Below are positions 1-10,429 of a stretch of 64,000 nucleotides of DNA, piece by piece (within the stretch, counting starts at the first letter, position 1; each line of letters begins with the position of its first letter). Made by a program: the position numbers and the translations under genes. Location of the stretch: contig JAAALK010001848.1 in NCBI GenBank assembly GCA_019279435.1, positions 124,001 through 188,000 of the forward strand. Direction: 5' to 3'. The DNA comes from Zizania palustris. Taxonomy: Eukaryota; Streptophyta; Magnoliopsida; Poales; Poaceae. The notes beneath the pieces were generated by a model that saw only the letters and a list, made by a program, of their open reading frames with translations, was not told where the DNA came from and searched no databases.

Positions 1-19
1 GTGGATGCGTGAGATTAGT

Positions 20-180
20 TGAGTGGTCGATCTCAGTTCAAGATATATGTCATTTTGCAGATTTTTTTGAAATAATATTTTTTAAAAATAAAATCTCAAA
101 TTATATGACAGTTTGAAAAATTGCAAAAATGAGTACCAGTCGGCTGGTGCCACGTAGCGCCTAGTCGGCACTTGGTCGAT
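20..180. repeat. fragment of an AT-rich MULE-like MITE
   Basis: An A/T-rich arm (about 65-125) is followed by a GC-richer part with GTCGGC motifs (about 138-175). This is the layout of the Mutator-like MITEs at 4629-4955 and 6781-7139. No opposite arm or target duplication was found, so it is a remnant or is cut by nearby rearrangement. The assignment rests on layout similarity only. Confidence 0.35.
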
Positions 181-227
181 AAACACTACTCATGGATTGA
201 ATTGAATCATATTCATGAGTAGTGTTT
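181..227. repeat. perfect 14-bp stem-loop
   Basis: AAACACTACTCATG at 181-194 is matched by its exact reverse complement at 214-227, leaving a 19-nt loop. It may be the core of a small foldback element. No function can be read from it. Confidence 0.6.
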
Positions 228-2718
228 TCCCAAAACCAGATAGATCAAATTTCGTCGTGTCTGAAGTGTAAATAATGGAACTGAAGGTGTGAATTACAGG
301 GGGACAACAAATGTTTATCTCTAGGTGTAAATTAAATATTATTAGATATATTTTTATAATTTTCACAAATACTTATTTAGAAAAATAATGATCAAGCATG
401 GACATAATTAATTGAAATATATCCTAGACTAATAAGGAAACATTTATTTCAATTTCTAATAGTTAGAGATTTTTAGCAACTAGCTAGTCATCGAAGTAGG
501 TAAATAGTCTAAATATCTAATTGGTGAGGATCTAAAGAAGATTGTGTGCTATTGATTCTTATAATCTGAATTTTAAATCTAGATTATTTATTTTAAATTT
601 AGATTTTAGAAGTGTTATATAGCTGCTAGAATCTGAAATAGACTTGTGCATATCAAGTATATATGATGTGAGGTGGTGGCGACTGGCGAGTACTAAATTA
701 GTCGCCCTCGTTGTACGTACACCGCCGCGCGCGTTCAACAGGTGCTCGTGTCGCAAGCATGCAGGCCAGGGCCGTCGCTGTTCACTCGATCGGAGCTAGC
801 TCGTGCGCGTGCAAACGATCGAGGAGAAGGCGCGAATCCGATCGAGCACGCGCGCGTACGTACTTCCGCAATAGAAACCCCCGTGTGGTGGACGAGAGCT
901 CCTGTGTACGTACGACCAGTAGATCGAGCAGCAATGGCGGAGACTGTAGATGATTGGGTTGTGATGGATCCAATAATTAGGCAATTAATCGCCGGGGCAT
1001 ACCTGTCCGTCCACCCGATAGATGCTATATTTTCCCATCCAAATGGCCGGATCAATCCGATAGATCGGCACTGTTACCTTCTACTGCTACGCTCACCGAG
1101 CATGCATTGCTCACTGTTGGAGAGCGCGAGCAACCTTAATGGATGCCAAGAACAGAAGAACTGATCAGCTGGGGCAAACTTAAGGCCTTAAGGGAACCCC
1201 CTGTTCCGGCACGCATGAATGTTCAGAGTTCAGACACTTGTTCAGACTCGAGAGGCGACGCATGCGTGCATGTTCTCATGCCTGCATGATGATGGCATTT
1301 GCAGAGTTTACAGTCGCCTTTCGCAAGAACAGATTTAAGAGACGTGAAAACGCTAACGCAGGTTGCTGGGCCTGGATGCCTGCCTGGGAGCCTACACGGC
1401 AGCAGGCGGCGCCATTTTTCGGAATATTTTCTTTCAATGCTCCTGGATCACTAGCTACTGCTGCTTCTTTTTACAGCGAGTGCAGTTAATCGCTGGGGCC
1501 AAAAAATTTTCCTCTCTTTTCTTTTGACCGATCTCTTCAGGATGTTTTTCAGAAACACCAAACAGATTCAATTCACTCGTGGGCAGAAAGGCAGAACGTT
1601 TTCAGAAGATCAAAAGAGGCTAGCCTTGTTCAGTGGGGGCCCAAGAACCAAGCAAGCCCAGTTCATACGCGAGCAGCAGAAGTTCAGAACTGCACGAGCA
1701 TATCTGGAGTTTGGTCTTCGAGTTTTATTGCATGCTTCCTAGTTAGGAGAACTGTTCGTGTCCACTGTAGTCATGTGCTGCCTCAGCTGTTGCCCAGGGA
1801 AACACTAGCCACTAGCAGGAGTAGCAGCATGCAGCAAGCTTAACCTCTGCACCTGTGTCTCATGTACCCATATGTTTACCTGTTTACCCTGTGATTTCTG
1901 TACTCGCATGCAGGAACTCGATAATCTTCTTGAGTGAATTCCTGGCCTTTTATAACAGCGTACTTTTCCCATGCTGATATGATGCTTTTGAGCTACCAAC
2001 TAGCTAGTACACTCACAAGAAAGTTAGGAAGGAATTTGAATCGAGACTCAGATGATTGTATAATATCAAATACTATAATATTTTTTTGCGAATCTAGATA
2101 GTAGCAGTAGTTGTAGTATTTAGAGCTGTGATCATGTAAGGGCATGTACAACCCTGAGACGGCGAAATTGTTTTCAAAGTACAAGAGACAACAAAGAAAC
2201 TGTATGGTACAACCCTAAATCTATGAATCATAAATGCAGCTAAGAGACAATGTGTATGAAGAATCGTGTAGAGACGGACTCTTCGCAAAGAGCTCATCTC
2301 TTGTATTTTTTTCAGTTAACCCGCTAGAGACCTCGAAAAAAAACCACCTATTAAATAGGTTTATAGACGCCCTAAAGACTAGAGACCGTTTCGTTGCTTC
2401 ATTAATGGAGACGGGATAACCAGTCAAAAAAAAGCACTAGAGTTGCATGCGACGAGCTCTCGAAAAGAAGGGAAAACGTTGCACGTATGCCGTTCGGTGG
2501 GTGGCAAACACAAACAGCTCGAGTTGGAAGAAAAATTCAGTCTTGTGGCCGGCGGCGAGCGGTAGGTAGGTGAGGCGACGGCGCGGCACGCTTTGACGAG
2601 CTTCGTCAAGAGAGGTTGTTGAGCTCGCCTTCTAGGAGATGAATCACGTCAAAATGCCCGGGCAGAGCTGGACACCACCACGCCCAGATTATTCCTTTAA
2701 TTTCTGCTTCTCCACTTA
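228..2718. other. no gene recognised
   Basis: This stretch is A/T-rich up to about 690 and mixed after that. The longest open frame (742-1164, 140 codons) has no recognisable domain and lies in sequence rich in CG-containing short repeats. A MITE-like segment may start near 2137 (GGGCATGTACAACCC), but its other end was not identified. I see no supported gene. Confidence 0.5.
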
Positions 2719-2726
2719 CTTCTGGT

Positions 2727-3374
2727 TAGGACGAAAACGGAGCGGCCGTCAGTTTTAAGAAAAAACGGAATCTGAGAGAACAATGCGGAAACATATACAA
2801 AAAAACCCAGAACAGAAACAAAAACGGAATTTTTAAACGGAAACAGAAACAGAACAACAATTTTCGATAGAAACGGATACGAATACGGAATATTCTGCGT
2901 AACAAAAACGGAAAATTTCTGTTTTCACGGTTTTTAATGCATTAAATATAATATTAGTTTTTATTTTTTCACATTGTATAAAATTAAAACTATATTCTAT
3001 TCATAAAATATTAAACAAATTAATTTAAATTAATATATAATTATTTGCTATAAATAAATAATATATATTCGTTACAACTAAAATAAAACTTGTTTTTACT
3101 TTATTATATGTATTTATCATTTATTAATATGTGTGTAAATTGAACCTATTTATTTATTTATCATACTTTTTCATGTAATAAGGTGTTTTTATAATTTCGG
3201 TAGATATTCGATTCCATATTCGTATCCACTTCTTATTCGGTCCATATTCGTTTTCGATGGTATCCGCTTTCGTACCTTTCTAAAATATTTGTATTCGTTT
3301 TCGTTTCCGTGAAAAATATAGAAACGAATATGATAGCACTAATTTCCGTTAGTTTCGCTCCTTTTTCATGCCCG
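2727..3374. mobile_element. hAT-type MITE with degenerate internal repeats
   Basis: An 8-bp flanking duplication, CTTCTGGT at 2719-2726 and CTTCCGGT at 3375-3382 (one mismatch), surrounds related ends: TAGGACGAAAACGGAGC on the left and, reversed, CGGGCATGAAAAAGGAGC on the right. The interior is built of short imperfect units such as GGAAACG and TATTCG on opposing arms around an A/T core. No coding capacity was seen. The 8-bp duplication points to the hAT superfamily. Confidence 0.7.
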
Positions 3375-3676
3375 CTTCCGGTGACTCGTCAATTGATCGT
3401 TTTATCCACCAACCATTTCAGACATGAGATCTTTGGATCAGTGTGAGCATGCATGGACCTGGACTACTGTTTGGGTGTAGTTGAATCCGATTGCGTGCAG
3501 CTTTTTATATTTTTATAGGACTGTTTCTTTGGATCTCATCAAAACAATCATCGGTATTCTTTTATGTTTAATAGATTTTCATTTTAACTTCAGACTAGAA
3601 ATCGACACTGTCTGGATTCTCAAGAATTACTTGGGTCTGTGTGGGGCAAGCCGTTTGGTAGAGCAAAGACTTATTA

Positions 3677-4000
3677 GGCCCGGTTTGACAACTGCGTACT
3701 AACCTTTAGCCCATATCATCGTATATTCGGATGCTAATTAGAAAGACTAAAAATAAGTTAATTAAAAAACTAAATACAGAACCTCTAGACTAATTTGCGA
3801 GATGAATCTATTAAACCTAATTAATTCATAATTTGATAATATGGTGTTATAGTAACAACATGGTAATGATGGATTAATTAGGTTTAATAAATTCCATTCA
3901 TCTCGCAAATTAGATTAGTACTAGGGTTTTGTAATTAGTTTTTTAATTAATTCATGTTTACTCTTTCTAATTAGTATCCGAACATCGGTGTAACAGAGCC
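3677..4000. mobile_element. foldback MITE, about 324 bp
   Basis: Long imperfect inverted arms are visible: the segment around 3730-3830 (ATGCTAATTAGAAAGACT) pairs with the one around 3880-3980 (TCTTTCTAATTAGTATCCG). The ends read GGCCCGGTTT and, reversed, GGCTCTGTTA. The flanks are TTA on the left and TAA on the right, so a TA or mutated TWA duplication is likely. It is non-coding. The superfamily is uncertain (PIF/Harbinger or Stowaway type). Confidence 0.6.
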
Positions 4001-4410
4001 TAAACTTTAACCGCTGTTATCCAGCCCCTTAGTCATCAAATCAAACATAATAGGGGCGTTGATAAGTGCGCTCGATGCCTCAAGCGTGAAGCTGTTTTTC
4101 TTCGGTCAAATGCATCACGTGTTCATACTTCATATGGCCTCACAAAAATGAGTATTTTTTGTCAGTTTTAATTTATTTTAACTTATCGACGACACTGATG
4201 AGGTGGCAATTTCTTTCTTCGATAGCCACATAATAACGGCGTCTTACTCTCTAAACATGTTTATACCTACCACTATATAACTAGGTACTTTATTTGGGCG
4301 GGTTTTAGGGTTCCCTTGTAACATAGAAAATCTGGCAATTATTGATTGATGTACTAAAGCCTAAAACTTGTACTACGGAGTAGGTATTTATGCTATTAAA
4401 AATAAGGGTA

Positions 4411-4557
4411 ATTTTACAGTCTATGAGGAAGTACCAGGAGGTATCACATTTTTCAGTGTTAATTTTGGTACCTCCTGGTACCTCATATGTCAGGAGGTAC
4501 CAAAATTAACACTGAAAAATGTGGTACCTCCTGGTACCTCCTCATAGACTGTAAAAT
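4411..4557. mobile_element. near-perfect hairpin MITE (family A)
   Basis: Arms of 67 nt (4411-4477 and 4491-4557) are reverse complements with about two mismatches, separated by 13 nt. The ends resemble ATTTTACAGTCTATGAGG and the interior repeats GGTACCTCCTGG. The same family occurs at 5368-5668 (nested pair), 19110-19252, 19300-19395, 46979-47090 and possibly 33560-33700. The near identity of the arms suggests recent activity or gene conversion. Confidence 0.8.
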
Positions 4558-4628
4558 TTCTCTAAAAACAAACTATACATTGCTTGCCGTAATAAGGTTC
4601 ATGAGCACCGATTCGATCGCGCGTTTAT

Positions 4629-4955
4629 AGAATTTTAAATAATATTTTTAAAAGAAAGTTTCAAATATGTATAGCGTTTCTGAATAACTACATATTTAGG
4701 TAGTAGTCAGTACTTGAAATGCTAACTAGGGGAAAATCGGCACTTGAAGTGCTGACTAGGGGTGGTACTTTCGGCCGACTAGTAGGAGAACTTGAGTGCT
4801 AACTGTAGCTGACATGGCAAGAGTCGGTACTTAAAGTGCCGACTCGGGACCACATGGCGGACTTCAAGTACCGATCGCCACTCAAATCTGCAATTTTTCG
4901 AAAGCGTTATACAAATTTTAAATTTTCTTTAAAAAATATTGTTTTTTAAAAAATT
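4629..4955. mobile_element. Mutator-like MITE, 327 bp
   Basis: The 9-bp sequence CGCGTTTAT is directly repeated at 4620-4628 and 4956-4964, the size expected of Mutator elements. The terminal inverted repeats are about 70 bp and A/T-rich. The interior carries an inverted pair of GTCGGCACTT-like motifs. It is non-coding. It shares its design with 6781-7139 and 27254-27796. Confidence 0.75.
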
Positions 4956-5367
4956 CGCGTTTATATATATACGAAAATGGAGGAATGATCGTCTGACGAA
5001 TCAGCTATCCTCTGGTGCAAGGAAATGGTAAAAAGTTCGCGCATGCAAGATCTTGTCAACGAACCACGATGCAAAAAAAAAAAGGCAAATTGAAGTAGTA
5101 AACAGCGACTCAGGATTGCATGCTCGTGCGAATGCTTCGTCTTTTTATTTCTCGGAGTTTGACTGTTATTAGGAGCAGGTGTAATTTCAAGTCACGGATA
5201 TATCCGTGTACATCATTTTAGGTTTGTTTGTTTTATAGTACCAGTTAGTTGGTGTGACTATGTAGCTGGTTGATATGATTGACCGGTGAAAATCCGAAGA
5301 AGCCGGTGTTTACAACGTACGGATATGATTCTAGTTTATTTTTAAGATTCTATCGTCATTAATTTTT

Positions 5368-5668
5368 GGGTTATTTTACAGTATTTGAGGAGGTATAGGA
5401 GGTATCACATTTTTTAGTGTTAATTTTGGGGGTTATTTTACTGTCTTTAAGGCGATACCACATTTTTTTAGTGTTAATTTTGGTACCTCCTGACACATGA
5501 GGTATAAAAATTAACACTAAAAAATATGGTACCTCCTGGTATCTCCTCAAGGACTGTAAAATTTTTCTAATGTTGGTACCTCCTGATACCTCATGTGTTA
5601 GGAGGTACCAAAATTAACATTGAAAAATGTGGTACCTCCTGATACTTTCTTAAGGACTGTAAAATTTC
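5368..5668. mobile_element. family A MITE interrupted by another family A MITE (outer copy)
   Basis: The left arm (about 5368-5428) stops inside the GTTAATTTTGG motif, and the element resumes at about 5574 with TTGGTACCTCCTG before ending near 5668. Removing the intervening copy restores a normal family A hairpin. A TTGG repeat at the two break points may be the target duplication of the inner copy. Confidence 0.65.
5430..5568. mobile_element. family A MITE (inner copy)
   Basis: A complete copy runs from a GGTTATTTTACTGTC end to a GACTGTAAAATTTTTCTAA end, with inverted arms carrying GTTAATTTTGGTACCTCC. It lies inside another copy of the same family. Confidence 0.65.
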
Positions 5669-6204
5669 TCTTAATTTTTACAATATGAGTTCATAATTTA
5701 AATCGTTCGTGACAGTTTTAGATTTTATAAGAATAATTTTATGGTGCCTCCAAATTTTATGGATCGTCGGTACCATCTAGTAGTTTAGATTCGATATCGA
5801 TATCGGTGACTTTATTTCTCTCAGTGGAGCTTGAGCGTACTGAAATTCTCGAGTTGCCGATATCCACAACACTCCTTTTCATGACCAAATTATAGTGCTT
5901 GTCCTTACAAATGCCATGCATGCTCTGAACAAGAAGAATCCTGAGACTCGATCGGATGAAAAATGGAAAGGTATTCAAACACATGCCATATAATCTTTGA
6001 CGGATCTTCACTAGCTATCACTCTCATTTATCACTCTTCGATCAGACACACTGAGCTGAATATTCTTCTGACAGCGAACACCAAAGCCGTCGGTATGGAT
6101 ATTTTCGCTCGATAACGCCAAGGCGAATCCGTCGATTCATCGTGTTTCGGCTACAAGATCGGGGCAGCTAGCAAATTTCTCGGTCTAAAAGTTGCCCGCT
6201 CTGG
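5669..6204. other. no gene recognised
   Basis: An 84-codon minus-strand frame (5757-6011) has no recognisable domain, start context or splice support. Nothing else was identified. Confidence 0.45.
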
Positions 6205-6712
6205 AAAAAGTGCAGCAGATTGCAGTGTTTGTTTCGGCCTTTTCAACCAGTTTTCTGAAAGCTATGAGTTGAATCAAATATGTTTCATGGTTAACCTAGT
6301 TTTTTTCTTCAAAAAGTACAAACTGAACGCTGAGAACCAAGTACAATTCATAGTTTTTTAGTTCACCTTTAAACAAAAATTGCTTATCATACCATTACAA
6401 CATATCAGTTCATTCAAAATTTAAAAATGTGAAATTTTAGTAAAATATATCATTTTAGTATAATTCAAAAATTTATAATTTTAGTATAAACATTAAAAAA
6501 ATTTATGATTATAATGATTTATATGCAAGATTATATATTAATAATGTAACTAAATATCATGGGTTACTAGAACATAAATCAATATCTATTTTAACCAAAC
6601 AACTTCTCAGTTTTTTCACGGCCTATAATAATTTTTTCATAACTCACAACTCATAACATGTTTTCGGAATCTACAGTTCAACAAGCATACCTAAAAAACA
6701 CAACACTAACAC
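6205..6712. repeat. dispersed A/T-rich repeat, family B copy 1
   Basis: This roughly 450-500 bp stretch closely resembles 14308-14755 and 17990-18430. It shares motifs such as TATAATTTTAGTATAAACA, TTATTAATAATGTAACTAAA-like text and a CAACTTCTCAGTTTTTTCACG-type end. It is probably a hAT-type MITE, since its ends carry AACCA/TTTGGTT inverted motifs. The exact ends were not fixed. Confidence 0.5.
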
Positions 6713-6780
6713 TCTCTTTCAAGAGCCAAGAATAATCGAAAAAAATTGGTGGAGATGATATTGTGAAGAAGATGGGGACA

Positions 6781-7139
6781 AAAAAAATTAAAATAATATT
6801 TTTTGAAAATTTTTCAATTGTATATAGCTGATTACAAAAATTTCAAATATAAGTACCGGTTGACCAAACCATGCCACATTAGCATGGTTCAAACCATGCT
6901 AACATAGTAGTCATTAGTCTCCCACAATGCCTAGCTCGGTCGAACCAAGCCACGTCAATATAGTTCAATCATACTAATGTGGCAACCACTAGTCGGTCGA
7001 ACGCTGCCACGACAGCATAGTTCGGCCAAGATAGCCATTGTAGCCGACCAATGACTAAACCATGACGTGGCTTGGCTTGGCCGACTATTTTTAAAATTTT
7101 TTAAACCTGCTATACACAATTGAATTTCAGAAAAAAATC
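6781..7139. mobile_element. Mutator-like MITE, about 359 bp
   Basis: GATGGGGACA is directly repeated at 6771-6780 and 7140-7149 (9-10 bp). The terminal inverted repeats are A/T-rich and include TTCAATTGTATATAGC on the left and its near complement on the right. The interior contains several CATGGTT, GCCACGT and GGTCGAAC motifs in both orientations. It is non-coding and lies about 390 bp upstream of the NPF TATA box. Confidence 0.75.
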
Positions 7140-7530
7140 GATGGGGACATCTCCCACCAAATTTTCTCCGACTAATCGGGAGCACGCCATTGTTCGCAGC
7201 CAGCGACCAACGTATTGCTGCTCGATCTTAATTTACATTATCGAGCGAGCTTGTATCTGTTATTCTACGATGCTTCCCTGCAGTGGACTAGTACTTACGC
7301 ATGTGCGCGTATTAATAAACACCAGCAATTGTAGCCGTGCATGCATGCGTTCATGCACGCACGCTTGCTTGCTTGGTCCGTTGCTCAGTACGTTTCGCGT
7401 TAATGCGGTCAGATTTGAACAGATCTGGCGCTAATTATTTTTATCTGGTAGATGGTGACAGCGTTCCTGGCGCTTACCTCTTCTCTTCTTCTCTCTCGCG
7501 TCACGCGTTCATCGCTGCGACTGCGTTGAG

Positions 7531-7539
7531 TATATAAAG
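7531..7539 (+). promoter_or_regulatory. TATA box of the NPF transporter gene
   Basis: TATATAAAG stands 201 bp upstream of the ATG at 7740, implying a 5' UTR of about 170 nt. It is the only good TATA motif close upstream. The start site itself is inferred. Confidence 0.5.
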
Positions 7540-7739
7540 CTGCCCTTCTTGCCGCTTGTTTCCATCATATCCCGGCCAGCCGAAAAAAACCCAACGGCGG
7601 CGTTCTCGCTTCGTTCCCAGGACGGCAGGAGCTAGCTAGCTAGCTGCAAAAAGGACGAGTTGTTGCTAGCTCGGAGCTCCGTTCAGCTAGCTGGGGACGT
7701 CGACCGAGTTCTGAAAAAAGTTGCAGCAGGGCTGCGGCA

Positions 7740-10017
7740 ATGGACTCCGGCGACGCCATGGAAAGGGGCCAGCCGCCCTCGCCGCGGCTGCCGGAGGTAT
7801 GTATATATGCTCGCACACCTTCACAAGTAGCTCCTCTCCTCTGCCTGCCCGGCCGGTTGCCATGTAATCATGCCTGTGGCATCGAAGTATACTCATTTTC
7901 ACGCATGCATGCAGTTGTTCTTGGTTTCTTCTTCCTTCTGTTCGCACCGAAGAACGCATTTTCACTGTGATTTTAACAAGTTCTAACAAAATTTGTTGCT
8001 GCACAGTGACATCCACGTATATTATTGCATTATTATTCAAGGTTGAACTAGTATTAATTTGACCCGTTTCTACGCAAGGTAGAGAATGGTGTAACGGCAA
8101 AGAACAGTCGCATCCACACGTATTTTTGCTCGTACCGTCGTACGTATCTGTTCGAGACCACGAGGGTGGTGGGTTGGTGGCAAAAAAACTTGCCTGAGTC
8201 TGCATCTGTAAATTAAAATCAATTTTCCGGCTTGGTTTGCAGAGCCGAAGCCCGAAGCTACAGGACGACGACGGGCTCACGGTGCCGCTCATACAGGACA
8301 AGAAAAGTGGGAGCAAGGCGCCGTCGGTGGTTCTAGGGTTTGAGTGCTTGGAGAGCACAGCGTTCAACGGCATTGGCACGAACTTGGTGGTGTACCTGGA
8401 GACCGTCCTGCACGGCAGCAATCTCGCGAGCGCTTCCAATGTCACGACGTGGTTCGGGACGAGCTACCTCACCCCGGTCTTCGGCGCCATCATCGCGGAC
8501 TCGTTCTTCGGCAACTACAATACCATCCTCGTCTCCCTCGTCTTGTACCTTCTTGTAAGCACAAGACAGCAATCTCTGAACACTAGCTGGTTGCGTGATC
8601 TTTGATTTGGTTGAGTAACTTGGCATTGGCGATTGATATCTGTGTACGTCCAGGGCATGATGCTGGTCACCTTCTCGGCGTTCCTGCCGACCACCGCGCT
8701 GTGCGGCGTGGTGGGCGCGTCGTGCCAGCAACCGGTGTTCGGCGCGCAGACAATGGCCTTCATCGGGCTCTACCTCGTGGCGTTCGGAAGCGGAGGCGTG
8801 CGCGCGGCGCTGCTGCCGTTCGGCGCGGAGCAGTTCGACGACGACAATGCGGTGGACCGGGAGCGCAAGATGTCGTTCTTCAGCTGTTCTACATCTGCGT
8901 CGACTTCGGCATGATCGTGTCAGGCCTCTTCATTGTCTGGATCCAGCAGAACGTCAGCTGGGGCCTCGGCTTCGGCATCGCCACGGCGTGCATCGCGATC
9001 GCGTTTGGCGGCTTCGTGCTCGCCACGCCCATGTACAAGCGTCGCGTGCCCACCGGCACGCCGCTCAAGAGCCTCGCGCAGGTCGTCGTTGCCGCTTGCC
9101 GGAAAATCAGCCTCCGGGCCCCCACCGACGAGGACCTCCTCTACGAGGTCCATGACAAGATCGACCAGCCGAAGATCGCGCACACCAACGAGTTCAGCTT
9201 TCTTGACAAGGCGGCGGTGGTGCTTGAGTCCGACTTGGAAGAGGACTCGAACGACGCCGCGGCTGCGGCCGCGGGCTCCTGGAGGCTGTGCACGGTAACG
9301 CAGGTGGAGGAGCTCAAGATCCTGCTGCGTCTGCTGCCGATATGGGCGACAAGCATCGTGATGTCCGCGGCGTACGCGCAGCTGAACACCACGTTCGTGC
9401 AGCAGGGCGCTGCCATGGACATGCGGTTCATGTCGTTCAGCGTCCCTGCCGCGTCGATGGTGTCCTTCGAGGTGTTCTTCGTCCTGTTATGGGTTCTCGT
9501 CTACGGCTCGGTGATCGTGCCGCTCCTCAGGAGTTTCTCCCCCGCCAACGGCGAGCCATCCCAGCTGCGGCGCATGGGCGCAGGCCGGCTTCTCATGGCA
9601 TTCGCCATGGCCGTCGCGGCGCTGGTAGAGATGAAACGCCTTGACGCGGCGGGCCGCGGCGAGTCCGTGAGCATCGCGTGGCAGATGCCGCAGTACTTCG
9701 TGCTCGCCGGCGCGGAGGTGTTCTGCTACATCGCGCAGCTGGAGTTCTTCTACAGCGAGGCGCCGGAGTCCATGAAGAGCATGTGCACGTCCCTGGCGCT
9801 TCTCACCGTGGCGCTGGGCAGCTACATGTGCTCCTTCATCTACGCCGTCGTGAACGCGGTCACCGCCGTGGACGGGCGGCCCGGGTGGATAGCGGACAAC
9901 CTCGACGAAGGCCACCTCGACTACTTCTTCTGGGTCATGGCGGCGCTGTGCACGCTCAACTTCGTTGTGTACAGCGCGCTCGCCAGGAACTACAAGCTGA
10001 AGACGGTCGTGTCGTGA
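7740..10017 (+). CDS. NRT1/PTR family (NPF8-like) proton-coupled transporter, one frameshift
   Basis: The protein is a plasma- or vacuolar-membrane major-facilitator transporter for di-/tripeptides or nitrate, assigned from family knowledge. The exons are 7740-7796, 8243-8554 and 8654-10017, with GT-AG introns in phase 0. About 577 residues are encoded, normal for NPF proteins. Hydrophobic membrane segments flank a hydrophilic central loop. SWRLCTVTQVEELK before the second half, PQYFVLAGAEVF and a C-terminal LDYFFW are typical of the NPF8 branch. Two things are odd. One base is missing after 8886, in the codon after SFFS, so the frame shifts; a single G would restore a continuous protein. The family ExxER/K motif near residue 40 reads ECLES, lacking the basic residue. 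It may be a functional gene with an assembly error or a young pseudogene. The substrate cannot be told from sequence. Confidence 0.88.
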
Positions 10018-10429
10018 TCGTTCGCCAAAATCTTTTCCCCGTAGCAAAGGGTGCATCGATCTCCATACACGGAACGCGTCCGGTGCGCCGGTGAAACTGT
10101 TTCGTTGGCAGCTGCTGGTCTACGCCGCCGTCGTGTTCCTTTTTTATCCTTTCATTCTTTTTGTCAGTTTACTGAGATACGGATGGGCAACAGGACATCC
10201 ATGAACTCTGAAAAATGCTCCAGGAAAAACAGCAATGATACTGCACATTTCACTGTGAATCGACCGTTTGAGCTTTCTCCGAGGTTCATTCCTCTGAAAC
10301 CGTTTGGCACAAGATCATTTGGAAGGCCATCCGCGACGGCCGATGCGTTATGTTTTTTTAGAAAAAGACCACACGGAATCAATCCGTAACTAACTGCAGA
10401 TAAACTTCTCCTACCGGGTAGAATGAATT
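10018..10429 (+). other. NPF 3' flank
   Basis: This presumably holds the transporter 3' UTR. A small open frame at 10051-10389 is not recognisable. No clear poly(A) signal was singled out. Confidence 0.4.

Noticed and set aside
742..1164. 140-codon plus-strand frame
   Set aside because: No recognisable domain, splice evidence or coding-like composition; overlapping frames on both strands are equally open.
7687..8445. 252-codon minus-strand open frame over NPF exons 1-2
   Set aside because: It runs through introns and exons of the well-supported plus-strand gene and has no domain. It is a shadow frame.
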